From Nocardia mikamii NBRC 108933 (GTDB lineage Bacteria; Actinomycetota; Actinomycetes; Mycobacteriales; Mycobacteriaceae): a DNA stretch of 64,000 nucleotides. Shown here in pieces: positions 34,392 to 43,214 of this stretch. Under the pieces are notes generated by a model, which had not been told where the DNA came from, searched no databases, and saw only the letters and a program-made list of their open reading frames with translations. How positions within the stretch are numbered: the stretch's first letter is position 1; each line of letters opens with the position of its first letter. Both the position numbers and the translations under genes were made by a program. Where the stretch lies: NCBI RefSeq assembly GCF_001613505.1, contig NZ_BDCM01000013.1:310001-374000 (forward strand), written 5' to 3'.

Positions 34392-35029
34392 ATGACGACT
34401 CCATCGCTCACCTCCGAGTACGCCACCCTGGATGCTCTTCGAACCCGCATCCGCACACACCGGCTCTATTCCGAGACCGACGACGACGTGAACGCCTCGG
34501 TCGTCGATGCCTTGCGGCTTGCCGGATCCGAGCACCTGATCGATATCGGCTGCGGGACGAGCGAGTTCCTCGCACTTCTTGCCGAGCGTGGGCATACCGG
34601 CCGGTTGTGCGGACTCGATACCTCACAGTCGGCCGCGGCCGCGGCAGCTCGACTTCCAGGCGTGGCGGGTATCCGCGCCGCAGCGGAGCGGATACCCGCG
34701 CTGTCGCCGCCCGCTACGGATTTCGAGAGCCGCCGGGGATGCTCAACCACGAGGTCGACTCCGACACCGTGCCCGCGATGATGCGGGATATCTACGGCAA
34801 CGCCGAAGTCCGAGCGTTCGACAACGCACTGGTCATCCCGGAACCCGAACCCGCGATTCGATTCGCGGAATCGTTGTTCGCGTTCTGCGGCGTCACACCG
34901 GGCGCGCCCGGTGGCTCCGAGGTGCGCGCCGAGGTGGAGGCCGAGTTGCGCCGCTGGTTCGCGACCAACCCGGGTCAACCGTGGCGAGATCCGAAGGGAT
35001 ACACGGTAATTACGGCGATCCGTGCGTAG
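34392..35029 (+). pseudogene. SAM methyltransferase gene with internal deletion and frame change
   Basis: ATG at 34392 opens a class I methyltransferase: TLDALRTRIRTHRLYSE, then motif I HLIDIGCGTSEFLALLAERG and GLDTS, up to AAAERIP. The middle of the fold (motifs II-III, about 80-100 residues in relatives) is missing, and the C-terminal part (AARYGFREPPGMLNHEVDSDTVP, AMMRDIYGNAEVRAFDNALVIPEPEPAIRFAESLFAF) continues in another frame to a stop at 35029. The junction is near 34700-34715. The first frame ends at 34781 after a nonsense tail. The gene should be inactive. Confidence 0.75.
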
Positions 35030-35100
35030 CCGAGAAAGTCAGCGCCCACTGAGGCTGTCGGGTCCGGATCCGGTATCCGAGCGCCTTCATAGGCGCCGAA

Positions 35101-35427
35101 TCATCCCTCGGTGATTCGACCTCCGACATGGACGGTGTCGCCGTAGCCACCTTCGGGTTGCCGGGCAAGGAGCGGCGGAACCTGGCGCGAGACCGCGGTG
35201 ACCGGCTCGGAACGGGTGCTGACGTCGTGTGCTTCCTTGTCGCGCCACAGCTGGGTCAACCAGACCGTGTCCGGGTCGTCGAATGCCCTGTTGATGCTGA
35301 AGTGGAGCAGGCCGCTGTCGTCGCCACTGGCGCGAAATCCGGCGAGCAGCACAGCGATCAGCTCGTCACGCCGCCCGGGCAGAGCGGTCATTCGCCCGTA
35401 GACGCTGAACATGGTCCCGCTGGACAT
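35101..35427 (-). CDS. Putative quinol monooxygenase (ABM domain)
   Basis: A 108-residue antibiotic biosynthesis monooxygenase-like dimeric barrel: MFSVYGRMTALPGRRDELIAVLLAGF, LLHFSINRAFDDPDTVWLTQLWRDKEAHDVST. These cofactor-free enzymes oxidise quinols or protect against reactive small molecules. ATG at 35427 with AAAGGCGAAG upstream; Met6 is an alternative start. Neighbours give no clear pathway. Confidence 0.75.
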   Translation of the reverse strand: MSSGTMFSVYGRMTALPGRRDELIAVLLAGFRASGDDSGLLHFSINRAFDDPDTVWLTQLWRDKEAHDVSTRSEPVTAVSRQVPPLLARQPEGGYGDTVHVGGRITEG

Positions 35428-35651
35428 ACACTTCGCCTTTCGCCTGCCTACCCTGCGTCGAGGCTACTCCCCGACGCCATTCGGGGTGTCTCTCCACATC
35501 GCCGATACAGCCACTGGATTCGCGACATGAAATAGCCGTGGCATATCCGGATGCGGTTCGCGCACGCCGCCGATCCTGCCGCGATACATCGCTCGGCGAC
35601 ACCATGCTCGCGCCGGATCGAGGACCGGACCGGCCGCCGTAAGCCTTCGAC

Positions 35652-36740
35652 CTAGCTGGCCAGCAGGTCGAGCAGGGAGCCGAAGATGAACAGACCCAGG
35701 GCAATCCAGCGAAGAGGGTGCGCCGGATGTTCGCGGTGCATGACCCAGACGATCGAACGAGTTATCGGGACCGGGAGCCAGCACACGGCCGCCCAGAGCC
35801 AAGCCAGAACAGCCCCGGCACGGTGACGTTTATCGGGTTGCGTGGTCAGGTACGCCAACGGTGCGAGTATCACCAGCCCGATTGCGATCGCCACCATGAG
35901 CCCTGGCAGGTGCGATCCCACCGTCCACTGGGCGATGAGATAAGTCGGGGCGACGAGGACGAGGACTCCCAGCAGGACCGAGCCGATTCGCTCCACCCGC
36001 CGGTCGACGTATTCGGCATTACGCCACGCTGTTTTCTCGCTTCCGTCCAGCGTGTTGACGAAAGCCGCTTCGACCCGGCTCTCGAAAACCTTTTGGCCAT
36101 GCTGACATTCCCACTTGTATACGCACGGCTCCGGCCCGACGACCACAATGTCGTCGGCGACCGAGACCGGGGGCATGGCATATCTGCACAATGCGCAGAT
36201 GAGCTCGCCGTCGAACGTCTCGACCAGCGAAGCCAGCAGCGACTCGTACTCCGGAGTGTCGCATCCTCGTTGCCCTACCGTAAGGTCCGACTTCACGCGA
36301 CACTCCAGTGCGCGCAGGCGTTCGAGTAACCGGGCCGCGTCGCGGGTTGCCGTGATTCTGTTTTTCGCTCTACGCAGACGCTTCACGTGCCGTCTACCGA
36401 ACTCGTTCAACGCGGCAGCGCCGATCAGGTCGAAGATCACCGGCAGGCCGGCTACGAACTGAAGCCCTTTCCCGAGACGACCCCAGAAAAGTACCGAATG
36501 TCCCAGCAGGAGATTCGCTTCGGGCAGCGGGCCGCGCGACCACCGCACGCACAGCTCCCACCACCAGCCGCGGAAGACCACCGCCGCGACGAGCACGAGA
36601 GCACCGGCCAACCACCATGCGCGAAGGCCGAACCGGCGTCGCTCTCGTGCAGTGTTCCCTCCGCCCACCCCTACGACGATCGCCCAATCCCTGCGTGGCG
36701 TCCAGCCCGCAATTAAAAGGGCTGCGGGCAGATCGCACAC
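35652..36740 (-). CDS. Hypothetical membrane protein with a central cytoplasmic Cys-containing region
   Basis: About 362 residues. One or two hydrophobic segments lie near 40-60 and 75-110, then an Arg-rich and Cys-containing soluble region (about 120-235, with CRVK, ICALCRY, CVYKWECQHG), then membrane segments near 250-290, 305-330 and a C-terminal one (IALGLFIFGSLLDLLA). No known family. The start is uncertain: GTG at 36738-36740 gives the longest frame but has no ribosome binding site, and GTG codons about 22 residues in are alternatives. Confidence 0.6.
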   Translation of the reverse strand: MCDLPAALLIAGWTPRRDWAIVVGVGGGNTARERRRFGLRAWWLAGALVLVAAVVFRGWWWELCVRWSRGPLPEANLLLGHSVLFWGRLGKGLQFVAGLPVIFDLIGAAALNEFGRRHVKRLRRAKNRITATRDAARLLERLRALECRVKSDLTVGQRGCDTPEYESLLASLVETFDGELICALCRYAMPPVSVADDIVVVGPEPCVYKWECQHGQKVFESRVEAAFVNTLDGSEKTAWRNAEYVDRRVERIGSVLLGVLVLVAPTYLIAQWTVGSHLPGLMVAIAIGLVILAPLAYLTTQPDKRHRAGAVLAWLWAAVCWLPVPITRSIVWVMHREHPAHPLRWIALGLFIFGSLLDLLAS

Positions 36741-36830
36741 CGCACCAGTTTTGCGGAGGCCGAGGGGCTTCCGGGCGACCTGGTGACGGGCGCCGGGGAA
36801 ATCCGGCGGCGGGGCGAAAAGAACGGCTTC

Positions 36831-37832
36831 TCAGAGTTTGACGACGATCTTGCCGGTGTGGGTGCTGGATTCCATCAGGCGGTGGGCGTCGCGGATGCTG
36901 TCGAGACCGTCGAAGACCGCGCCGACGTGCGGGCGGAACACGCCGTCGCGGATCCCGGAGGCGATCCAGTGGTTGATCCGGCGGCGGCCGTCGGCGGTGG
37001 CCGACAGTTCCATGTTGGCGTAGCCGAGGATGCGGAGCGGCCAGTTCATGGGCATGGCCATCGGGCGCTGGTCGAGCCACCCGTAGACGACGACCGTGCC
37101 GTTGTGCGCTGCGGCCGTGCTCAATTCGGCCAGGCCGGGCCCGCCGACGGCGTCGAAGATCAGCTGCGCGCCGACGCCGTCGGTGATGCGTCGGGTCTCG
37201 GCCACGACGTCGGTATCGGCCGAGGTGATGACGTGCGCCGCTCCGTTGTCGAGCAGGTATCGGCTCTTCTCGCCCGTCCGGGTGACCGCGATGGGGACGG
37301 CGCCGACGCGGGCAGCGGTCTGCAGGGCCGCGATACCGACGCCACTCGACGCCGCGGTGATCAGGACGTGGTCGCCGGGACGCAGGCCCCCGGTTTCGAT
37401 CAGGCCGCCGTATGCGGTGGAGTAGGTCAGCCAGGTGGCTGCGCCGGTGACCGCGTCGAGTCCCTCCGGGCGCGGAACTATCGACTCCACCGGCAGCACC
37501 ACCCGCTCGGCATAGACTCCGGCCGAGCTCATCTCGATATTCGGGCCCGTCGAGACCTTCTCTCCCACAGCGTATTCGGTGACATCGGCGCCGATCGCCT
37601 CGATCACTCCGGAGGATTCGTAGCCGAGCCGGGATCCCGGAAGCGTCGGCAGGTAGTAGTAGGTGCCGGCCCGGAACAAGGCCTCCGCCCGGTTGAGTCC
37701 GAGCGCTTCGATGCGAATGAGTACCTCCCTCGGTCCGGGTGCCGGCAGGTCGAGATTCTCGATGGTCAATACCTCGGGGTCACCGAGTTCGTGGAAGACG
37801 ACGGTGCGTGCGGTAATCGCGTCGGTTGTCAT
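36831..37832 (-). CDS. Zinc-independent quinone oxidoreductase-like dehydrogenase (MDR superfamily)
   Basis: About 333 residues. N-terminal GroES-like domain (VVFHELGDPEVLTIENLDLPAPGPREVLIRIEALGLNRAEALFR), then NAD(P)-binding Rossmann domain with TAASSGVGIAALQTAARVGAVPIAVTRT and LIFDAVGG. The catalytic Cys/His zinc ligands of alcohol dehydrogenases are absent, pointing to quinone or enone reduction with NADPH. ATG at 37830-37832 preferred; GTG 18 bp upstream possible. Divergent from an AraC gene 100 bp away, a common pairing in which the regulator controls the reductase. Confidence 0.85.
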   Translation of the reverse strand: MTTDAITARTVVFHELGDPEVLTIENLDLPAPGPREVLIRIEALGLNRAEALFRAGTYYYLPTLPGSRLGYESSGVIEAIGADVTEYAVGEKVSTGPNIEMSSAGVYAERVVLPVESIVPRPEGLDAVTGAATWLTYSTAYGGLIETGGLRPGDHVLITAASSGVGIAALQTAARVGAVPIAVTRTGEKSRYLLDNGAAHVITSADTDVVAETRRITDGVGAQLIFDAVGGPGLAELSTAAAHNGTVVVYGWLDQRPMAMPMNWPLRILGYANMELSATADGRRRINHWIASGIRDGVFRPHVGAVFDGLDSIRDAHRLMESSTHTGKIVVKL

Positions 37833-37932
37833 GTCACTGACGTTATTCACCGATGGAGAGATGATCTATGCGTGAAAGTCTTGCGACAATGTCCGTTCGT
37901 CTCGATGTGAGGATCGCGGCTACCATGCGGAT

Positions 37933-38874
37933 ATGGGCTTGGACGTACTCAGCGATGCCGTCGCGACGATGCGAACCGGACGTCCCCACTCCTCACGCCA
38001 GCACAAGTCGGCTCCGTGGGGAATGCGTTTCCCCGCGTCGGACGGCACGGGATTCCATGTCGTCCTGCAAGGTTCGGCATGGTTGATCGTCGAGAACCGC
38101 GAGCCCACTCCGCTCGGCCCCGGCGATATCGTCTTCCTGCCGCACGGCCGCGGCCACGCACTGGCCAGCGATCCGGGCGCGCCGCTGCGAGCGGTGAATC
38201 CGCTGCCCGACGGATCCTGGCCCCCACCCGCGTCCGACCCGCACACACCGGGCGCGCCGGTCACGCTATTGCTTTGTGGCGCCTATCAACTCGATCGCCG
38301 GCGCGCCCATCCCCTGCTCACCGACCTGCCCGATGTGGTCCATCTGCGCCCTCGAGTCGGCGCGCACCGCTCCCTGCGCGCAGCGGTGGAACTGCTCGGC
38401 ACCGAACTCGAGGAGTCCCAGCCCGGTTCGGACGCGATTGTCACGTCCCTGCTCGACACATTGCTGCTCTACATTCTGCGCGCCTGGTGGTTGGACACCG
38501 AGGACGACGGCACCCCTCGTAACGGCTGGGCCGCAGCCTTGGCCGATCGCCCCGTCGCCACCGCGCTACGCGCCATCCACACCAGCCCCGAAAAGCCTTG
38601 GACCGTAGAGGAACTCGGGACCCTCGGCGGTCTGTCGCGCGCCGCCTTCTCCCGCCGCTTCACCGCCACTGTCGGCCGATCCCCACTCGCTTATCTGACC
38701 TGGTGGCGCATGACCCTCGCCGGCCGCTTACTACGCTCCGACGACACCCCCTTGCACACTGTGGCCCAACGAGTCGGCTACACCTCCGAATTCGCCTTCG
38801 CCAAGGCATTCAAGCGCGAGTACAGCACTCCCCCGGGCCGTTATCGCTCTGCGGCACATCATCTTCCGCGCTGA
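37933..38874 (+). CDS. AraC-family regulator with N-terminal cupin
   Basis: A 313-residue regulator. N-terminal cupin (FHVVLQGSAWLIVENREPTPLGPGDIVFLPHGRGHAL) would sense a small molecule. C-terminal AraC domain has both helix-turn-helix units: PWTVEELGTLGGLSRAAFSRRFTATVGRSPLAYLTWWRM and TPLHTVAQRVGYTSEFAFAKAFKREYSTPPGRYR. It is divergent from the quinone oxidoreductase gene and most likely regulates it. Confidence 0.9.
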   Translation: MGLDVLSDAVATMRTGRPHSSRQHKSAPWGMRFPASDGTGFHVVLQGSAWLIVENREPTPLGPGDIVFLPHGRGHALASDPGAPLRAVNPLPDGSWPPPASDPHTPGAPVTLLLCGAYQLDRRRAHPLLTDLPDVVHLRPRVGAHRSLRAAVELLGTELEESQPGSDAIVTSLLDTLLLYILRAWWLDTEDDGTPRNGWAAALADRPVATALRAIHTSPEKPWTVEELGTLGGLSRAAFSRRFTATVGRSPLAYLTWWRMTLAGRLLRSDDTPLHTVAQRVGYTSEFAFAKAFKREYSTPPGRYRSAAHHLPR

Positions 38875-38897
38875 CAGCCGCAGCTCCGGACGGACCA

Positions 38898-39395
38898 CTA
38901 GTCGAAGCTGTCGTCCTCGGGCAGATTCTCCGCTGTGGAGCGGCGTCGAAAGAGTTTGCCGATGGCTGCGGCGACTCCCGCTCCGATCGCACCGCCCACC
39001 ACCGCGCCCAACAGACTCTGCGGCAACGAATCCGACGGCAAAGTGCGCCACAGGAAGACGATCAGCCATGCGGCGATCAATGGATACGTCGTGGCATAGG
39101 CGATCCGTTTGCGCCGCAGCGGGAAGTTCTTCAGCAGGGTCTGCATATCGATGCCGCGCCGCGCGCAATAGCGAAGCAGCAGGAGTGAGGTGAGGCTGGG
39201 GAGCACGAAGATCAGCAGCGATACCCACTTGGCATCCACCGCCGCGGCGACGATCGCGATCGCATAGCAGCCGTAGATCGTCGCGCACAGCGCCAAGGTC
39301 GAGCCACGGTAGAACTCCTCGCGAGCACGCTCGTCACCCCACGCCGGTTCGTCGGGCGCTAGGAAGATGTCTTCGAATGCAGTGGTTTTGGCCAT
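38898..39395 (-). CDS. Four-span membrane protein partnered with an XRE regulator
   Basis: About 165 residues: a charged N-terminus (EDIFLAPDEPAWGDERAREEFY), two hydrophobic segments near 30-75, a basic loop (RRKRIAYATTYP), two more near 100-150 and an acidic tail. No enzyme motif. ATG at 39393-39395 with GGAGGGG ribosome binding site. Its first 37 bp overlap the end of the XRE regulator gene, so the two are translated as a unit. Small membrane proteins next to a short XRE repressor are common and their function is mostly unknown. Confidence 0.75.
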   Translation of the reverse strand: MAKTTAFEDIFLAPDEPAWGDERAREEFYRGSTLALCATIYGCYAIAIVAAAVDAKWVSLLIFVLPSLTSLLLLRYCARRGIDMQTLLKNFPLRRKRIAYATTYPLIAAWLIVFLWRTLPSDSLPQSLLGAVVGGAIGAGVAAAIGKLFRRRSTAENLPEDDSFD

Positions 39396-39613
39396 GTCCC
39401 CTCCAGATCCTCGGTCCAGAAAATGTCTTCCACCGTCGTTCCCAGCGCACGGGCGATCCGCAGTGCGAGATAGACACTCGGCGCGTAGTCGCCCTGTTCG
39501 ATCGAGATCACGGTCTGCCGGCTGACGCCGACAGTCGTCGCCAACTGCGCCTGGGTCATCCGGCACTCGCGCCGCCGCGTACGTACCGGATGCTCCCGCT
39601 GATCGTCGACCAC
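39359..39613 (-). CDS. XRE-family (Cro/C1-type) helix-turn-helix repressor
   Basis: About 84 residues with RMTQAQLATTVGVSRQTVISIEQGDYAPSVYLALRIARALGTTVEDIFW, a textbook HTH_3 domain. The reading frame extends to an ATG at 39640, but a promoter-like TTGACA/TAACAT pair lies across that ATG, so transcription would start at about 39613. The GTG at 39611-39613 is 7 bp past the -10 box, which fits a leaderless start. Followed and overlapped by the membrane protein gene. Confidence 0.75.
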   Translation of the reverse strand: MVDDQREHPVRTRRRECRMTQAQLATTVGVSRQTVISIEQGDYAPSVYLALRIARALGTTVEDIFWTEDLEGTWPKPLHSKTSS

Positions 39614-39620
39614 GAAGCAA

Positions 39621-39650
39621 ATGTTAAGGATGTTTGACATCCGATGTCAA
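39621..39650 (-). promoter_or_regulatory. Promoter of the XRE gene with a palindromic operator over the -35 box
   Basis: On the minus strand, TTGACA (39645-39650) and TAACAT (39621-39626) are separated by 18 bp. A 17-bp near-perfect palindrome at 39634-39650, arms TTGACATC and GATGTCAA around one centre base, covers the -35 box. This is the expected layout for autorepression by the XRE dimer. Confidence 0.65.
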
Positions 39651-40007
39651 GGAAACTTGTCTTTTCGCCGCGACCCGTTCGCAGCGCACACAACCGCGAG
39701 GCCGGTTCGACGCCGTCCGGATCGAGGAGATCATCGCCCCATCGGTCCCGACTGTTCAGGTGCTCTTCGCTGAGTACAGCGGGGCGCCGGTGGCCTGAAG
39801 CGAAAAACACGGCTCGCCATGTCACTGTCGGACGAGTCTGCGGTGGAACGCATCGTTCATGCGCGTTTCGACGACCGTAGAGGCGCAGGATTTCCTCCGG
39901 CCGCACCACCGCACGCCGGTAGGCGAGCTCGGCGCCCCGGACCGCGGCCATCTGTTGCCGGCGCACAGTGGCAGCGGTCGAGTCGGCACGCCACCGATCC
40001 GGCCGCC
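39651..40007. other. Intergenic region between XRE promoter and haloalkane dehalogenase gene
   Basis: This 357-bp stretch follows the 3' end of the dehalogenase gene and lies upstream of the XRE gene. Frames on both strands look like chance high-GC frames with poor composition. I see no gene, repeat or terminator with a T tract. Confidence 0.35.
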
Positions 40008-40934
40008 TCAGGCGAGCGAGTCGTCCAATGGCGTCGCACGGACGAAGTCGACGACGACCGCAGCGAGTTCTTCGCCCTTGTCCTCCTGGAGGAAATGGCC
40101 GGCCGAGGTGATGGTCACCGGTGAATGTGCTGCGGCGCCAGGGATTTTCGACGACAGCACCTTGTCACCGCCGCGCGTGATCGGATCCGAGTCCGAGAAC
40201 GCGCACAGGAACGGCCGCTCGAACGTTTCCAGGACTGCCCACGCGGCCCGGTTCGCGGGTGCGGCAGGATCCTCCGGACTGGTCGGAACCAGGAGCGGGA
40301 ACTGGCGGGCGCCCTGCTTGTAGGTGTCGTCAGGGAAAGGGGCGTCGTAGGCAGCGATCACCTCGGGAGAGAGCTCGGTCCGGCAGGCGCCGTTGACGAT
40401 CTTTCCGGCTCGGAAGTCGGGTGTGTCCTGGCTGAAGCGCTGCCAGGCGAGGAACGCGTCGCCGGGATGGCGGTCACCGGTCGGCAAGAACGTGTTCGCC
40501 GCTACCACGCGCGCGAAACGCTCGGGGTGTTCACCGACCAGGCGCAGGCCGATCAACCCACCCCAGTCCTGGCATACGAGAGTGATCCGGTCGAGGCCGA
40601 TGGCTTCGATCGCCGCCCACGTCCAGTCGACATGCGCCTGATAGGTGTAGTCGGCGCGGTCCGCCGGCTTGTCACTGCGGCCGAATCCGACGAGGTCGAT
40701 CGCGACCGCGCGCAGGCCCCCCGCCGCCAGGACCGGGATCATCCGCCGATAGAGATACGACCACGAGGGTTCACCGTGCAACAGCAGCACGACCTCGCCC
40801 CCGGGCGGGCCCTCGTCCAGGTAGTGCACCCGCAACGTGGTCCCGTCACCCGCGGGCACCTCGACGTAATGCGGTTCGAACGGAAAGTCGGGCAACCCGG
40901 TAAAGCGTTCGTCGGGCGTTCTCAATATCCGCAT
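40008..40934 (-). CDS. Haloalkane dehalogenase
   Basis: A 308-residue alpha/beta hydrolase of the haloalkane dehalogenase family, which converts haloalkanes to alcohols. LLHGEPSWSYLYR near 51-63 gives the oxyanion/halide region; VCQDWGG holds the nucleophile Asp123 with the halide-binding Trp124; SDSDPIT near 249-253 supplies the acid and SAGHFLQEDKG the His (about 280). AAAGGGAG precedes the ATG at 40932-40934. The longer frame upstream overlaps the PPOX gene region. It lies 22 bp after the PPOX gene and is probably co-transcribed. Confidence 0.88.
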   Translation of the reverse strand: MRILRTPDERFTGLPDFPFEPHYVEVPAGDGTTLRVHYLDEGPPGGEVVLLLHGEPSWSYLYRRMIPVLAAGGLRAVAIDLVGFGRSDKPADRADYTYQAHVDWTWAAIEAIGLDRITLVCQDWGGLIGLRLVGEHPERFARVVAANTFLPTGDRHPGDAFLAWQRFSQDTPDFRAGKIVNGACRTELSPEVIAAYDAPFPDDTYKQGARQFPLLVPTSPEDPAAPANRAAWAVLETFERPFLCAFSDSDPITRGGDKVLSSKIPGAAAHSPVTITSAGHFLQEDKGEELAAVVVDFVRATPLDDSLA

Positions 40935-40956
40935 GGCCCACTCCCTTTCGTCGAAA

Positions 40957-41400
40957 CTAGCCGCCGTTGCTGTACACCCGAGTCGGTTCGACCAGGACCG
41001 CCGCACGGCGCTCCGCCGCCATCACGCGGTCGTACTCGTCCCAGTCGTCGTGCTCACCACCGGCGGACGAGAACACCTCACGCAGAAGCCGGCGCAATCC
41101 CTCGGCGTCGATCCACGACTGCGGATCGTCGGGCCCGACGATCTGGGCGCGCCCCTCCACCGTCGCCCATGCCCAGCCTTGCCGGAACGTGGCGCTCACC
41201 TGCGGGCGAGCGCGAAGATTCGCAAGCTTCACCTTGCCGTAGGTGACAAAGCCCAGAATCGGCTCGCCCGTCGACGGATGAGCCAACAGCCCGACGTTGA
41301 CCAGCGTGGACTGGATGGTCTGATCGGATCTGAGGGTGGAGACGACAGCAAGCCCCTTCTCGGCGCGACCGAGTTCCACCGCCTGTTCCAGTGTGGTCAT
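40957..41400 (-). CDS. PPOX-class F420-dependent oxidoreductase
   Basis: A 147-residue split-barrel flavin/deazaflavin protein of the F420-dependent PPOX class: KGLAVVSTLRSDQTIQSTLVNVGLL, PILGFVTYGKVKLANLRARPQVSATF and WATVEGRAQIVGP. These actinobacterial enzymes use reduced F420 to reduce small substrates. ATG at 41398-41400 with GGGAGA upstream. It heads a two-gene operon with the haloalkane dehalogenase. Confidence 0.85.
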   Translation of the reverse strand: MTTLEQAVELGRAEKGLAVVSTLRSDQTIQSTLVNVGLLAHPSTGEPILGFVTYGKVKLANLRARPQVSATFRQGWAWATVEGRAQIVGPDDPQSWIDAEGLRRLLREVFSSAGGEHDDWDEYDRVMAAERRAAVLVEPTRVYSNGG

Positions 41401-41554
41401 CACATCTCCCGTGGTTGGCTGCTCCGATCCTCGCACGGCCCATTGTGCGCTTGGTGGATAGCGCGAATGGTGGCGACTTCACAAGGTTGGGCTGGAACTC
41501 GCCCCGCGCGGTGCCAGGCCTCTTTGCGCAGCACGGCTCCGTTGACGTAGCGCC

Positions 41555-41632
41555 GTGACGCGCGGTATGACGGCGTGGCGGTGACGCGGGTGTGTGACGC
41601 GGTGCCGCCAGGTGCGGGTGCGTCACGCGGTG
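41555..41632. repeat. Cluster of GTGACGCG octamers near the desaturase 3' end
   Basis: GTGACGCG occurs at 41555-41562, 41581-41588 and 41594-41601, followed by GCGTCAC in opposite sense at 41620-41626. The rest of 41401-41678 holds no gene. The cluster lies between the desaturase stop and the PPOX start and could be a protein-binding array upstream of the PPOX-dehalogenase operon, or chance in GC-rich DNA. Confidence 0.4.
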
Positions 41633-41678
41633 AGGCGAGGGTGTGGTGCGAAGAGACCGGCGTTCGAATCGAATCGGC

Positions 41679-42779
41679 CTAGCGTCCCGCTGTAGGTCCC
41701 TGGATCGGTTCATCCTGTGCCTGGCGTGGACCTCCGGCGCGCAACGGCACACCGACGTCATGCAGGTGCCTCAGCGCCTCGCGGTACGAGGCGACCAGCC
41801 CGGTCTCGTGATACGGCACGCCGATCTCGGCGCAGTAATCGCGGACGATGACCTGGGCATGCCGCAAGTTCGGAGTAGGCATGCTCGGGAACAAGTGGTG
41901 CTCGATCTGATAGTTCAGCCCGCCGAGGGCGATATCGGTCAACGCGCCGCCACGCACATTGCGCGAGGTCAGCACCTGCCGGCGCAAGTAGTCGGGCCGG
42001 TCGCCACCGGTGAAGGTCGGCATCCCCTTGTGGTTCGGCGCGAAGATGCACCCCATGTAGAGACCGAACAGCGCCTGATGCACCGCGAAGAACGCAAAAG
42101 CCTTGTCGGCGGGCAAGATTGCGAAGAGCGCGCCCAGATAGACAGCGAAGTGGCCGAAGAGCAGCGCCCCCTCCAACACGCGATGCTTGACCGCCCGGTT
42201 CCGAAGCGCACGCACCCCGGCCACGTGCAAATTCAACCCCTCCAACATCAGCAGCGGGAAGAACAGAAACGCCTGCGCCCGCCCGATCAGCCGTGGCAGC
42301 CCGCGACTACCGCGCGCCTGCCGCTGCGACCAAACCAGAATGTCGGGCGCGACATCGGGATCGAGCTCCTCATGATTGGGATTGGCGTGGTGCCGGGTGT
42401 GCTTGTCCTGCCACCACCCGTACCCCAGTCCGATCCCCGCATTCCCGACGACCCGACCCACGATCTCGGTCGGACGCCGAAGCCGAAAGACCTGGCGGTG
42501 CGCGACATCATGCATGACGAGCGCGACCTGAGCGAACGTGACGGCCATGAACGCCGCAATCAGAAGCGTCCACCACGAATCGCCGACGAGGACGAACGCC
42601 GCCCACCCTGCGACGAACGCGATCCCGACGAGGCTGAGCCGGATCGCGTAATAGACAGGCCGGCGGTTCATCAAGCCCGCGTCGGAGACTCTGCGCAGCA
42701 GACGGGCGTAATCACCCTCGACGCCGGTGCGGCGCGATGATCGTGGGGATGACTCGGAAATCAAAGCCGATGTTGTCAT
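41679..42779 (-). CDS. Membrane fatty-acid (acyl-CoA) desaturase, DesA3-like
   Basis: About 366 residues with the three His boxes of di-iron desaturases: HDVAH near 90-94, HTRHH near 127-131 and QIEHH near 297-301. Membrane pairs flank them. It introduces a double bond in acyl-CoA, and relatives include M. tuberculosis DesA3 (delta-9). ATG at 42777-42779 with CAGGAAGAAG upstream; a longer frame begins at 42851 but lacks family similarity. Confidence 0.88.
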   Translation of the reverse strand: MTTSALISESSPRSSRRTGVEGDYARLLRRVSDAGLMNRRPVYYAIRLSLVGIAFVAGWAAFVLVGDSWWTLLIAAFMAVTFAQVALVMHDVAHRQVFRLRRPTEIVGRVVGNAGIGLGYGWWQDKHTRHHANPNHEELDPDVAPDILVWSQRQARGSRGLPRLIGRAQAFLFFPLLMLEGLNLHVAGVRALRNRAVKHRVLEGALLFGHFAVYLGALFAILPADKAFAFFAVHQALFGLYMGCIFAPNHKGMPTFTGGDRPDYLRRQVLTSRNVRGGALTDIALGGLNYQIEHHLFPSMPTPNLRHAQVIVRDYCAEIGVPYHETGLVASYREALRHLHDVGVPLRAGGPRQAQDEPIQGPTAGR

Positions 42780-43214
42780 GCTTCTTCCTGGGAGCTTCGG
42801 GGACGCCACGCCCACCCGCACCATCGACGGACCGACGTCGTTCGACGACACACTGTGACCGCGATCAGGCGGAGCGGCGATTTCGATACACCGAAGCTAT
42901 CCGCAGAATTCTCGTTCCTTCTCATCCCCTGGTATGACAGAGAATTAGGCTGCGGTGTGGTACAGACGCTCCGTCGCGGACGAGGCTGCGCGTCACAGTT
43001 TCTCTTCGTTCTGCAGGCGCACAACAGCTTTCGTAGTGCGTTGAACGTCGGATCAAATTCAGGCGCATCCACACATCGCGGAGGCGTTCCTTTCGCCGAG
43101 CTGTCCGGGCATAGTCGACGGCCACGTTCTCAACCGCACGTTGTTCAACGGAACCGACGGCAGTCGCCCTCCGTCCAACAGTCAGAAGTGTTCAACCCTC
43201 ACGCAAGGAGCGCG
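42780..43214. other. Divergent intergenic region between desaturase and T7SS module A
   Basis: This 435-bp region separates two divergent transcription units and must hold both promoters. It is less GC-rich than the flanking genes. No frame here looks coding and no clear -35/-10 pair stands out. Confidence 0.35.

Noticed and set aside
41640..41700. tRNA-like GTTCGAATC sequence near the desaturase 3' end
   Set aside because: The T-loop-like string is not accompanied by an acceptor stem or the other arms of a tRNA.
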